NCBI GenBank assembly: GCA_043228905.1
Contig: JBHGNT010000002.1
Coordinates: forward strand, 7,192,001-7,256,000
Direction of reading: 5' to 3'
Length of the DNA: 64,000 nt
From: Azolla caroliniana
Taxonomy: Eukaryota > Polypodiophyta
Position 1 is the first letter of the stretch; each line of letters opens with the position of its first letter. The position numbers were made by a program, and so were the translations under genes. This document shows, in pieces, positions 55,940-64,000 of the stretch. The notes under the pieces were generated by a model. That model saw only the letters and a list, made by a program, of their open reading frames with translations. It made no database searches and was not told the origin of the DNA.

Positions 55940-58900
55940 CTATCCCCCCTTTAAAACGACGAGTGTCACGAGTCGTCTTGGATTGAGGACCCGGTTTGTG
56001 TGGATATTGACGATGGAAGTCTTCAAGAAGAGCACGAGCATTGGTTACATTCTCGATCGGTTCCCAAGTACGTTCGCTGGGACTATAGCCTAGCCAATCG
56101 ACTAGATAGTAGAGCTTGTTGCGAACAATCTTGGAATCAAGAATGGCGGCAACCTCGTACTCCGGCCCATCTTCAAGCTCGATCAGGGGTGGAGGTTGGA
56201 TAAGACGTTCTGGGATGGTGCTCTCGTGGTAGGGTTCGAAGAGAGAACTATGAAACACCAGATGTATCCGAAGTTGAGGAGGTAGATCGAGACGAAAAGC
56301 AACATCATTAATCTTTCCAATAATACGGAAAGGACCTAATCGCCGATAATCCAACTTCTCACATGGGCGAGTAGTCTTGATGTGTCGTCGTAGCAACCAC
56401 ACCCGATCTCCAATATTAAAACTAGATGGAAATCGATGACGATCCGCGTAGACCTTGTGTGTTTGTTGAGCTTGCTGGAGATGAGTAGATAAATCCGCTT
56501 GTATCTTGCGTAACCGCTCCAAACGATCCTCCGCGCACGGATTTGTGGACACCTCTGGGGTTTCAAGTACACTCCACCGGGGGTGACATCCCGTATAAGC
56601 ATAAAATGGCGTAACTTTAGTGGATGCGTGGATAGAGTTGTTATAGGCAAATTCGGCGAAGTGGAGAATATCTGCCCAGTCGTCCTGATGATAGCTGAGA
56701 AAGCACCGCAGATACTGCTCCAACGTTTGATTTGTTCGTTCAGCTTGGCCGTCAGTTTGTGGGTGGTAGCCGGAAGAGAGGTTACAAGTGACCTTGAGCA
56801 TGTTAAAAAGGTGCTTCCAGAATTTTGACACGAACTGGGGTCCACGGTCGCTGATGATACTATCGGGGAGTCCATGATGCCGACATACTTCACGCATGAC
56901 AATTTCGGCAGTGTCTTCACTGGAGATCTCCTTAGTACATGGCAAGAAATGAGCCATCTTCGTATATCGATCGACCACCGTTAGAATCGCATTGAACCCC
57001 TTAGAGACTGGAAGATCTGTGATGAAGTCTAGAGCAATGGATTGCCACGGCTTGCTTGGAATTGATAATGGTTCTAATAAACCATATGGATGATGCCTTG
57101 GCATTTTCGCTCTGCAACATGTATCACAAGTCCGAACAAAATCCTCGACAAATTGTCGCATACAGGGCCACCAGAATGATCGTTGTACTAAATGTAATGT
57201 TTTAGTACTACCAAAATGCCCAGCTGTATATGTGTCATGACAGTTTTGTACTACTCGAAGGCGGCAAGAACCATTAGGAACATACAAAAGTTCTTTAAAG
57301 AAGAGTAATCCATCATGGTATTTGAATTGCCGATAGTCCGTACCTGGTGGTTGCGATTGTGAACACGACGCTCGAGAGGGATCAATTTGTGCTAGTATAG
57401 CTTGGGCGAACGCATCTGTCTTCAAGTCTTCACGTATGGTATCGATAACGCGGGAATCCATAGGCATGTCAAAGATTTGTGTTGCTTGTAATCGTGCCGG
57501 TCCCAAGATGACTTGTTTTTGGTTATCGAAAGCTGGCTCGCCGGGACGGGGTGCTAGATACGAACGCCGTGATAATGCATCTGCCTTCCCTTGGTGCCTC
57601 CCCGGACGATATGTAATTTTGAAGTCGAAACGCGTGAGGAAGTGGGCCCACCGAGCTTGACGTCGATTCAACACACGAGCATCCTGAAAGTAGGCAAGAT
57701 TCTTGTGGTCACTAAATACGGTGACTGGATGAGAGGATCCCTCCAGAAAGTGTCTCCATTGCATAAAAGAATCCACTATTGCCAATAGCTCCTTATCATG
57801 GATTTCGTAGTTGATTTCGGTGGCATCAAACTTGCGTGAGTGAAAAGCCACAGGATGTAGCTTTTCATCATTCCCCTGTTGTGACAGAATGCTCCCCAAT
57901 GCAAAATCCGATGCGTCAGCTTCGATAATGGATGGTTTCTCCGGATCGACATGAGCTAGAATTGGAGCCGATGTAAATGCTTTTTTAAGACTCTCGAAAG
58001 CCACGTCCGTTTCTTCAGACCAGGTGAACGGTTGTCCCTTCCTGGTAAGTTGTGTGAGAGGTAGAACGATCTTTGAGTAATCCTGTATGAACTTCCGGTA
58101 AAAATTGGCAAAGCCTAAGAAGCATTGCACATCCCGTACCGAACGCGGAGTCTGCCATTCTACCACCGTTCTGACCTTAGCTGGGTCCATGGAGATGCCT
58201 TCTGACGAAATGATGTAGCCGAGAAATTCCACTTGGTTGCACCCGAAACTACATTTTTCTAGCTTTGCATACAGACCATGTTCTCGAAGTCGTTTTAGTA
58301 CTAATAGTACATGAGAATCATGTTCTTCTTGGGTCTTTGAATAAACCAGTAGATCATCCAAATAGATGATCAAACAATCATCCAATAGATCTCGGAATAT
58401 ATCATTAGCCATGTGCTGGAAGACTGCCGGCGCATTAGTGAGGCCGAACGGCATGACAGTATACTCGAAGTGCCCATATCTGGTGCGAAACGCGGTCTTC
58501 CATTCGTCTCCTGGTCGGATCCGTACGAGGTTATATGCTCCCCGTAAGTCGATCTTCGTGAAGAACCTGGCACCATTGATCCGTTCTAAAAGACTTGAGA
58601 TAAGGGGAAGAGCATACCTATTCCTGATTGTAACCTTATTCAAGCCACGGTAATCTACAACGAGACGAAGCGATCCATCTTTTTTCTTGACGAAGAAAAT
58701 GGGCGCACCGGCTGGAGATTTCGAATGCCGAATGAAACCATTTTCCAAATTCTCCTCTATATAGGCCCGAAGGACTTCCAGCTCGGTTGGTGACAAATTG
58801 TAGATCGGTCCCCATGGCGGCTCTTTTCCCGGTTGTAAATCGATGGGGCAATCGTACGGTCGATGATGAGGAAGTGTGTTGGCTTGTACTTTATCGAACA

Positions 58901-59543
58901 CATCAGTGTAATGGCGATACTTCTCGGGAAGTTGAACGGTGGATTCTTCTTTAGTGGTGTTGGAGGGGTTTACTGATATTGCAAAGAGGAACATTTCCTC
59001 CTTGTGCCCTTCTTTACGCAACTGACGTAGCGAAATGGTTGCCATCTTCTGAGTTGACCCTTGGGTTTGTCGACACCGGATTTCTCTTGTTCTCCAATCT
59101 ATGTCAGGGTTATGTAACTCGAACCACGGTAGTCCTAAAACTATAGGATGTTCTGGGATACTAATAATATTAAATGATACTACACATACTAAGTTATCTA
59201 GGACAATATTAATGGGCTCTGACTCTTCTAGGATATTTCCGGAAGCAATGGGACGTCCATCAATGACTACTACAGAGGCTGGACACTGGAGTTTTCTTAG
59301 GGATATCTTATGAGCTTGAGCAAATTTCTTATCCATAAAGCAAGAGTTAGCTCCGGAATCTAGGAGTGCTAGGACATGTACTGGAGGGGTACTTTTAGTA
59401 CTAACTATTACTTGGGCTACGAACACATCACTAACTTGCTTAGAGGGAATGGAACCACTAATGGGCTGCACAGATCTAGGGCTGTCCAACCAAACGGTTC
59501 CTATTTTGGCTGGACTTAGTCGTTTAACTCTTCTTCTAACTGA
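55932..59543 (-). CDS. G1 pol: protease, RT, RNase H, integrase, chromodomain (-1 frame to gag)
   Basis: Open from 59543 with no ATG near its start; it overlaps the end of gag in the -1 frame, so it is probably made by frameshifting. Numbering from the codon at 59489 (1185 residues): protease LLDSGA (43-47), RT with VDYRGLNKVTI and MPFGLTNAPAVFQ, catalytic YLDD (376-379), RNase H EADASDFALG (523), integrase zinc residues H751, H758, C788, C791, catalytic D821, D881, E917 (35 residues between the last two), and a C-terminal chromodomain (about 1110-1165: EYEVAAILDSK, YYLVDWLGY, ERTWEPIENV) with Tyr/Trp/Trp in the methyl-lysine cage positions. All catalytic residues checked are present. By family the chromodomain guides insertion to heterochromatin. 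Confidence 0.95.
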   Translation of the reverse strand, partial: SVRRRVKRLSPAKIGTVWLDSPRSVQPISGSIPSKQVSDVFVAQVIVSTKSTPPVHVLALLDSGANSCFMDKKFAQAHKISLRKLQCPASVVVIDGRPIASGNILEESEPINIVLDNLVCVVSFNIISIPEHPIVLGLPWFELHNPDIDWRTREIRCRQTQGSTQKMATISLRQLRKEGHKEEMFLFAISVNPSNTTKEESTVQLPEKYRHYTDVFDKVQANTLPHHRPYDCPIDLQPGKEPPWGPIYNLSPTELEVLRAYIEENLENGFIRHSKSPAGAPIFFVKKKDGSLRLVVDYRGLNKVTIRNRYALPLISSLLERINGARFFTKIDLRGAYNLVRIRPGDEWKTAFRTRYGHFEYTVMPFGLTNAPAVFQHMANDIFRDLLDDCLIIYLDDLLVYSKTQEEHDSHVLLVLKRLREHGLYAKLEKCSFGCNQVEFLGYIISSEGISMDPAKVRTVVEWQTPRSVRDVQCFLGFANFYRKFIQDYSKIVLPLTQLTRKGQPFTWSEETDVAFESLKKAFTSAPILAHVDPEKPSIIEADASDFALGSILSQQGNDEKLHPVAFHSRKFDATEINYEIHDKELLAIVDSFMQWRHFLEGSSHPVTVFSDHKNLAYFQDARVLNRRQARWAHFLTRFDFKITYRPGRHQGKADALSRRSYLAPRPGEPAFDNQKQVILGPARLQATQIFDMPMDSRVIDTIREDLKTDAFAQAILAQIDPSRASCSQSQPPGTDYRQFKYHDGLLFFKELLYVPNGSCRLRVVQNCHDTYTAGHFGSTKTLHLVQRSFWWPCMRQFVEDFVRTCDTCCRAKMPRHHPYGLLEPLSIPSKPWQSIALDFITDLPVSKGFNAILTVVDRYTKMAHFLPCTKEISSEDTAEIVMREVCRHHGLPDSIISDRGPQFVSKFWKHLFNMLKVTCNLSSGYHPQTDGQAERTNQTLEQYLRCFLSYHQDDWADILHFAEFAYNNSIHASTKVTPFYAYTGCHPRWSVLETPEVSTNPCAEDRLERLRKIQADLSTHLQQAQQTHKVYADRHRFPSSFNIGDRVWLLRRHIKTTRPCEKLDYRRLGPFRIIGKINDVAFRLDLPPQLRIHLVFHSSLFEPYHESTIPERLIQPPPLIELEDGPEYEVAAILDSKIVRNKLYYLVDWLGYSPSERTWEPIENVTNARALLEDFHRQYPHKPGPQSKTTRDTRRFKGGIVS
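59484..59528 (-). promoter_or_regulatory. Candidate -1 ribosomal frameshift signal between G1 gag and pol
   Basis: Heptamer GTTAAAC (59528-59522), read G TTA AAC in gag frame; spacer GACTAA with the gag stop; hairpin arms GTCCAGCCAAA (59515-59505) and TTTGGTTGGAC (59494-59484), 11 pairs with one G-U; loop ATAGGAACCG. Loop TAGG could pair with CCTA just 3' of the stem. GUUAAAC is the slip site used by equine arteritis virus. Confidence 0.65.
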
Positions 59544-60667
59544 CTAAGGACATCAAATTTGTTTGCTAGATCTGGGATATTAGTACTATTAGGACTATCA
59601 GATATCCCTACTGAAATAGGTTCGGATTTAGTACAATTAGAACTAGCGACTATTTGGTTTACCTGTCTTCTTGGCCTATGGGGGCAATTTATTGCGATAT
59701 GTCCTGGTCCACCGCAGTAAAGACATAGTCGATTTGTACGGCGTCGCTGCTTTTCTTCTTCGGATAATGGCCCTCGACGACATGTAGTGTCAATCTCCAT
59801 CGAAGTCGGAGTATTCGCTGGAGACGCAATATATGACTCCCTCGGAAAAGGTCTTGCTACCACTGAGGCGTAGGTGGGCTCTGATCTTGCCCTCGGCATC
59901 TGTAGCTGTCGTTCCGAACGTCGCTCAAAGAGGCGGTTGTCACATCTCACCGCGCGACTGATTGCTTCTGTTAAGGACTTTGGCTCTTCGGGGAAGGTCA
60001 AGAGTAAATCCTTGACGTCGTTGCGTAAACCATAACGGTATTGCTCCATCAACGCTTGATCATCCCAAGGGATATCGGCGGCGAGTAGGCGAAAATCTGC
60101 AGCGTATGCGGAGGCTGGACGGTCACCTTGGCGTAATCGCCGGATTTTGTTGATTGCGGTCCTGATGCTGTCAGTATCTCCGAAACATGCTTTAAACTCA
60201 CCTAGAAACTCTTCAAAATTGTTGAGTAACGGAGATTCCTTTTCTAATAGTGGAGCGAACCATGACAACGCTGAGCCACTTAACAAAGTGCCTACTAAAC
60301 CCACTCGTGATGCATCGGTGGGATATCGGGAAGGATGCATTTGAATAACTAATCGTACCTGGTTAAGGAACCCTCTAAACTGCGATCGCGTTCCATCGAA
60401 CTTCGTGGGAAGGTCAATCTTAGGTTCTTTATGAATCCCTTGTGTTCCGGGCCCATGTTGTTGCATCGCTACGATGGTGGCTTCGAGTTGTTGCATGCGT
60501 AACGCAAGTTCCCCATGTTGTTGTTGCGTTTGCTGCTTTTCTAAGGAGATTTGCTGAAGATCCCCCAGCAACCGTTGGTTTTCTTGTTCCAAAGCATGGA
60601 ACTTCTCCTTCAAGCATTGGAATTCCGAGAAAACAGATTGATATTCTTCAGCGCTAACAGTGGCCAT
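59516..60667 (-). CDS. G1 gag, capsid and nucleocapsid protein
   Basis: 383 residues from MATVSAEEYQSVFSEFQ. An N-terminal Leu/Gln-rich region with coiled-coil character (about 8-65), a capsid-type domain of gypsy retrotransposons (about 85-230: FRGFLNQVRLVIQMHP, ALSWFAPLLEK, KIRRLRQGDRPASAYAADF) and one zinc knuckle CLYCGGPGHIAINC (about 315-330). It assembles the virus-like particle and packages RNA. Ends at TAA 59518-59516 inside the frameshift signal. Confidence 0.93.
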   Translation of the reverse strand: MATVSAEEYQSVFSEFQCLKEKFHALEQENQRLLGDLQQISLEKQQTQQQHGELALRMQQLEATIVAMQQHGPGTQGIHKEPKIDLPTKFDGTRSQFRGFLNQVRLVIQMHPSRYPTDASRVGLVGTLLSGSALSWFAPLLEKESPLLNNFEEFLGEFKACFGDTDSIRTAINKIRRLRQGDRPASAYAADFRLLAADIPWDDQALMEQYRYGLRNDVKDLLLTFPEEPKSLTEAISRAVRCDNRLFERRSERQLQMPRARSEPTYASVVARPFPRESYIASPANTPTSMEIDTTCRRGPLSEEEKQRRRTNRLCLYCGGPGHIAINCPHRPRRQVNQIVASSNCTKSEPISVGISDSPNSTNIPDLANKFDVLSQLEEELND

Positions 60668-60723
60668 GGGATGAAAGAAAAGAGAAATAAAAGATTAGTA
60701 GGAAATGAGAGAGACAGAAGGTA

Positions 60724-60740
60724 GGCAAATTGGTTCAAAC
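60724..60740 (-). promoter_or_regulatory. G1 primer-site position, complementary to LTR palindrome
   Basis: GTTTGAACCAATTTGCC follows the 5' LTR on minus. TTGAACCAATTTG (60738-60726) is complementary over 13 nt to CAAATTGGTTCAA (60962-60950) in the LTR palindrome. No TGG-type tRNA primer site is present. Confidence 0.55.
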
Positions 60741-60844
60741 TGTCATGAACAGTACTGAGATAGAGAAGGAATTAGTACTAAACGAAGGATTAGTACTATG
60801 AGAGGTGTGGAACTTCTTCGAGAGAAGGAAGAAGTGAGCGAGAC

Positions 60845-60876
<32 letters not shown>

Positions 60877-61178
60877 TGAGTGATGATAAGAAAGATATTT
60901 ATTATATGAAGAGAATATACAACGGTGGCTAAAAGGCTTAAGACTGGCGTTGAACCAATTTGGTTCAACATAATGCCTAGTGCCCTCTTTTATAGTGTTT
61001 TCAGGAGTAATCCTGAAGCTTCTAGAATGTTCCAGAGAAATCTGGAATATACACTAATTTCCTATAATAAAATGTAAATGAAAATAATATCCTACGTATT
61101 ACAATAGATGGTCTAATGGTCAAGAGCTCGACCCATATAACCTAAGGTCATGGGTTCGAGTCTTGCCATATCATGACA
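60741..61178 (-). repeat. G1 5' LTR with TATA box and start-site palindrome
   Basis: 438 bp. On minus: TATAAAAG (60994-60987), then a 21-bp palindrome at 60969-60949 with 10-nt arms GTTGAACCAA and TTGGTTCAAC around one base. The palindrome begins 25 nt after the TATA box start, at the expected transcription start. Confidence 0.92.
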
Positions 61179-61927
61179 GCCGGAGTGGAAGCTCCCCCTT
61201 CTTGTGAAGGTTCCTCGTTAGCTTCCGTTTTGAGGCTGAAATTGGGAGTTGTTATCGTAGGTCGGACCTCGTCCGCATTGTCCTTGGCCGAATCGGCCTC
61301 TCGACCGTTCGAGTGCATATAAAGCATGTGGCCTTCCGACTCATTGCTCCTTGTATGCATGTGTTTTTCTTCGACCAATAGCATTGATTGGAGCTCGAAG
61401 AAGGAGGGATATTTCTCCCATGCTAGAACGACATCGCGTCGAACCGTGGTGCGAGGCCGCCAAGGCATATTTGAACCATCTCATCATCATCGATATTTAT
61501 GCTTATTGAGCCAAGCGAAGCGCAAAGCTCCTCGATCTTCGACGTGTACGTCGTGATGGACATGTCCCTTTGTTGAATGTTGTTCAACTCTTGGCGGAGT
61601 TGAAGCCTTCTTGCGGTTGTGTTAGCCGCGAAAATCTTTCGTAGATTTTCCCATGCCTTCTTCAGTGTCTTGGCTTCGCGAATGTAGCCGAGCATGTGAT
61701 CGTGCACACATGTCGCCAAGCAATACATCACGCAGCTTGCGGCTTGTGGCTTGCTCCCATGTCGCGTATCCGGGAGCCGCTTTGGCGGGTCGGTCTTCAT
61801 GCGCTCCTTTGATGTAGCTCCAATAGCCTTGTCTGACAAGGTATTGGTGCATCTTGTACTCCCAAGATGCGAAGTTGTTTCAATCCAACTTCTTGGTAGG
61901 GACAACGCTCCCCATTTGAGTATTCAT
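61179..61927 (-). pseudogene. C1 gag N-terminal part (UBN2-type), frameshifted
   Basis: Starts at ATG 61927 (MNTQMGSVVPTKKLD). Holds NNFASWEYKMHQYLVRQGYW, LGYIREAKTLKKAWENLRKI and RRLQLRQELNNIQQRDMSI, the copia Gag domain. Two frameshifts near 61850 and 61740. Interrupted by G1 at TSD gccgg; joining to 55499 gives SGPNCQNATECGYCGK. Confidence 0.85.
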
Positions 61928-62058
61928 TATGTCGATTCTTCTTCTTCTTCTCTCTTCGAATGCAAGCTATGTAGCGAAGCTACGATAGCGATGAGCCGGT
62001 TCTTGGAGCACAACACACAATCACGATGAGGCGAATGGGCTAGATCGAGCGACCAAAT

Positions 62059-62071
62059 CGCTCTAATACCA
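62059..62071 (-). promoter_or_regulatory. C1 primer binding site
   Basis: TGGTATTAGAGCG directly after the 5' LTR, one mismatch from the common initiator-Met tRNA site TGGTATCAGAGC. Confidence 0.85.
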
Positions 62072-62470
62072 TGTAAAGAATCAAGAGATGGATTCTTGTG
62101 AAGCGGAAGAGATATGAGTTATGTGTGTGTATGAGAGAGAGAGAGAGAGTGAGAGTGAGAGAGACGAGGAATAAGACACAGAGAATATGCAAGGTAAGAG
62201 TATATTAACAAAGGAGAAAGAATCCACTAAATACAAGGTGGGAGAAGGGTGCTTTATATAGTCACCCTCTCTCTTCATTAACTACAAGGCTCATGGAGCA
62301 TGGGGAATGTGAAAGCTCATAAGTTATGTGTCATAGAATATGATTCTATGACTCATACTAAATGCTAGAATACAAAGAGGTGACTTAATGGTGACTCTTG
62401 ACCGTTGGAGTGTCTATTCACTCTCAAGGTGAGTTCACACATTAGACCAAGTTGAGCTTGATTCTCAACA
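62072..62470 (-). repeat. C1 5' LTR
   Basis: 399 bp, TGTAAAG to CTCAACA on plus, with a GA/GT tract and GTCACCCTCTCTCTTC; followed by TSD tacct. Confidence 0.93.
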
Positions 62471-63869
62471 TACCTCTTGGGCATCCTGTTTCCAATCTCA
62501 ACAACCAGGTATGGACTACCGACAATTCGAATATCATGATGGTTTGTTATTCTTTAAAAAGCTTGTATATGTCCCCGATTGCTCCTATCGCCTTCAAATC
62601 GTCCAAAATTGCCACGACACCCATACGGCGGGACATTTTGGTAGTACTAAGACATTGGATCTCGTTCAACGATCTTTTTGGTGGCCCCATATGCAACGTT
62701 TTGTCGACGACTACGTTCGGACTTGTGATGCTTGTTGCCGAGCAAAGATGCCCCGACACCATCCATATGGCTTGTTGGAACCCTTACCGATTCCAAGTAA
62801 GCAATGGAAGTCTATTTGTCTTGATTTTATCACAGATCTGCTCGTCTCGAAGGGGTTTGATGTTATCTTAACCGTCGTCGATCGATATACTAAGATGGCA
62901 CATTTTGTGCCGTGTACTAAGGCCATCACTAGCGAGGAAACTGCCACCCTTGTCATGCGTGAGGTATTTCAGCATCATGGCCTCCCAAATAGTATCATCA
63001 GTGACCGAGGACCTCAATTCGTCTCCAAATTTTGGTAGCATCTCTTCAAGATGCTCAAGGTCTCTTGCAACCTCTCCTCCGGCTACCATCCCCAGACCGA
63101 TGGGCAGGCGGAACGACCAAACCAAACGCTGGAACAATATCTCCAATGTTTTCTGAGTTATCAATAGGACGATTGGGCCGAGATTCTCCACTTTGCGGAT
63201 TTTTCATATAATAATGTTGTTCACTCCTAGACTCGGGTCTCCCCATTTTACGGTTATACCGGGTCTCATCCCCGCCGGTCGGTGATTGACACCTCGAAGC
63301 TACCTACCAATCCTCATGCCGAGGATCATTTGGAGAGGCTACGTAAGATCCAGATGGATCTCTCTACTCATCTTCGTCATGCTCAACACACACAGAAGAC
63401 TTATGCGGATCGTCATCAGCTTCCCTCCTCTTTTGCCATCGGATATCGAGTATGGCTTTTACGTCGTCACATCAAGACTACTCGACCGTGCGACAAGTTG
63501 GATTATCGACGACTCAGTCCCCTCCGTATTACTAGTAAGGTTAATGATGTCACGTTCTGCCTTGATCTCCCTCTACATCTTCAGATCCATCCGGTTTTCT
63601 ATAGCTCTCTTCTTGAACCTTATAAAGCAAACACTATTCCCGATTGTGTTACACCACCACCGCCCGCATTTGAGTTGGAAGCCGTCCCGGAGTTTGAAGT
63701 TGTTGCCATCCTCGATTCCAAACTTGTTCGCAACAAACTTTATTATTTGGTCGATTGGCTCGGTTATGGTCCGAGTGAACGTACTTGGGAACCCGTCGAG
63801 CATGTCGCCAATGCTCAAGATCTTCTTGTTGAGTTCCACCGAAAGTATCCGGACAAACCCAGTCCGTAA
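62471..63869 (+). pseudogene. G0 pol part 3: integrase and chromodomain
   Basis: Resumes in frame after C1: integrase zinc residues (NCHDTHTAGHFG, CDACCRAKMPRHH), core WKSICLDFITD and SIISDRGPQFV. A TAG at 63036-63038, another near 63165 and one near 63228 break it. The region 63282-63869 carries the integrase tail and chromodomain (EFEVVAILDSK, YYLVDWLGYGPSERTWEPVE) to the TAA at 63867. Confidence 0.88.
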
Positions 63870-63912
63870 TCAACGCCAACTCGTTCCACTCGTCGTCTTA
63901 AGGGTGAGATAG

Positions 63913-64000
63913 TATCATGATATGCCAAGACTCGAACCCATGACCTTATGTTATATGGGTCGAGCTCTTGACCATTATACCATCTATTGTAATACATAGG
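63913..64000 (+). repeat. Start of G0 3' LTR, cut by window edge
   Basis: TATCATGATATGCC (TG tip mutated to TA), then the tRNA-like antisense cassette as at 34543. The preceding AAGGGTGAGATAG is the decayed polypurine tract. Confidence 0.85.

Larger units (their letters stand above)
55500..61178 (-). mobile_element. Complete gypsy chromovirus G1 inside C1 gag
   Basis: 5679 bp, LTRs 55500-55939 and 60741-61178 with long inverted tips TGTCATGA/TCATGACA, TSD gccgg at 55495-55499 and 61179-61183. The LTRs differ by about two substitutions plus GA-repeat length, so the insertion is young. gag and pol are both open. The polypurine tract AAAGGGGGGATAG adjoins the 3' LTR. It appears capable of autonomous movement, though activity is untested. 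Confidence 0.95.
39855..62470 (-). mobile_element. Ty1/copia element C1 with nested gypsy insertions
   Basis: LTRs 39855-40253 and 62072-62470, each 399 bp (TGTAAAGAATC to CTCAACA), about nine differences by eye. TSD tacct at 39850-39854 and 62471-62475. Coding order on minus: gag (61927-61179, then 55499-55261), protease, integrase, RT, RNase H (about 43802-40283), the copia order. G2 and G1 are inserted inside it. All coding parts are broken. Confidence 0.93.
34543..64000 (+). mobile_element. Gypsy chromovirus G0, outermost host of the nested stack (3' LTR cut by window)
   Basis: 5' LTR at 34543-35010; gag and pol continue in three blocks (35080-38023, 39475-39854, 62471-63869) separated by solo LTR S2 and copia C1; the 3' LTR starts at 63913. 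The pol carries RT with YLDD, RNase H, integrase and a chromodomain. It is the same family as G1 but holds many stops. Joining blocks across each insertion restores the frame, for example DSFVQWR to HFLEGS and AHIDTS to WASCFQ. Confidence 0.9.

Overview
The window is nuclear DNA of a land plant with a large, repeat-rich genome. Two spliced host genes are recognisable. One is a seven-exon cysteine synthase (O-acetylserine (thiol) lyase) on the + strand, 14706-18336. The other is a four-exon GRF-interacting factor (GIF/ANGUSTIFOLIA3 family) on the - strand, 21561-24090. Almost everything else is retrotransposon, much of it nested. The dominant Ty3/gypsy family carries a chromodomain and has reverse transcriptase (RT) resembling the Tf1/sushi/Tcn1 group. 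Tcn1-like chromoviruses are known from mosses and lycophytes rather than seed plants, so a seedless plant (fern, lycophyte or moss) is my best guess. The species cannot be fixed from sequence alone.

Layout. 1-5546: L1-type LINE copy A (- strand; ORF1 open, ORF2 broken and cut by the window edge). 5589-5788: tetranucleotide microsatellite. 5840-9462: 5'-truncated LINE copy B of the same family, with a 13-bp target duplication. 9540-10700: purine-rich patch and TATG-type minisatellite. 11324-13268: copia-type solo LTR split by LINE C (+), itself split by a 761-bp solo LTR (S1) with a 4-bp target duplication. 14706-18336: cysteine synthase. 19312-20527: eroded gypsy integrase. 21105-24090: GIF gene, with two decayed copies of its terminal coding end in tandem behind it. 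24330-24735: simple repeats upstream of GIF. 27185-31510: eroded LINE D with an insertion carrying a 54-bp minisatellite. 32557-34125: two LTR fragments.

34543-64000 is one nested stack. Gypsy chromovirus G0 (+) holds solo LTR S2 (38024-39474) and copia element C1 (39855-62470, - strand, TSD tacct). C1 holds gypsy G2 (about 43803-55260, +) and chromovirus G1 (55500-61178, - strand, TSD gccgg). G2 holds a gag-only LTR element, here called LARD (44379-49902, - strand, TSD acgc). G0, G1, the LARD, C1 and the smaller insertions can be delimited by TG..CA ends plus target duplications, and reading frames rejoin across several of them.

G1 appears intact: near-identical LTRs, an open gag and an open gag-pol continuation. 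G1 and its older relative G0 share three features that make them the most interesting part of the window. (1) There is no tRNA-type primer site; the bases after the LTR are complementary to a perfect palindrome that sits where transcription should start, suggesting Tf1-like self-priming. (2) A GTTAAAC heptamer, 6-nt spacer and 11-bp hairpin at the gag stop look like a -1 ribosomal frameshift signal. (3) A tRNA-like A-box/B-box cassette lies antisense at the outer end of each LTR.
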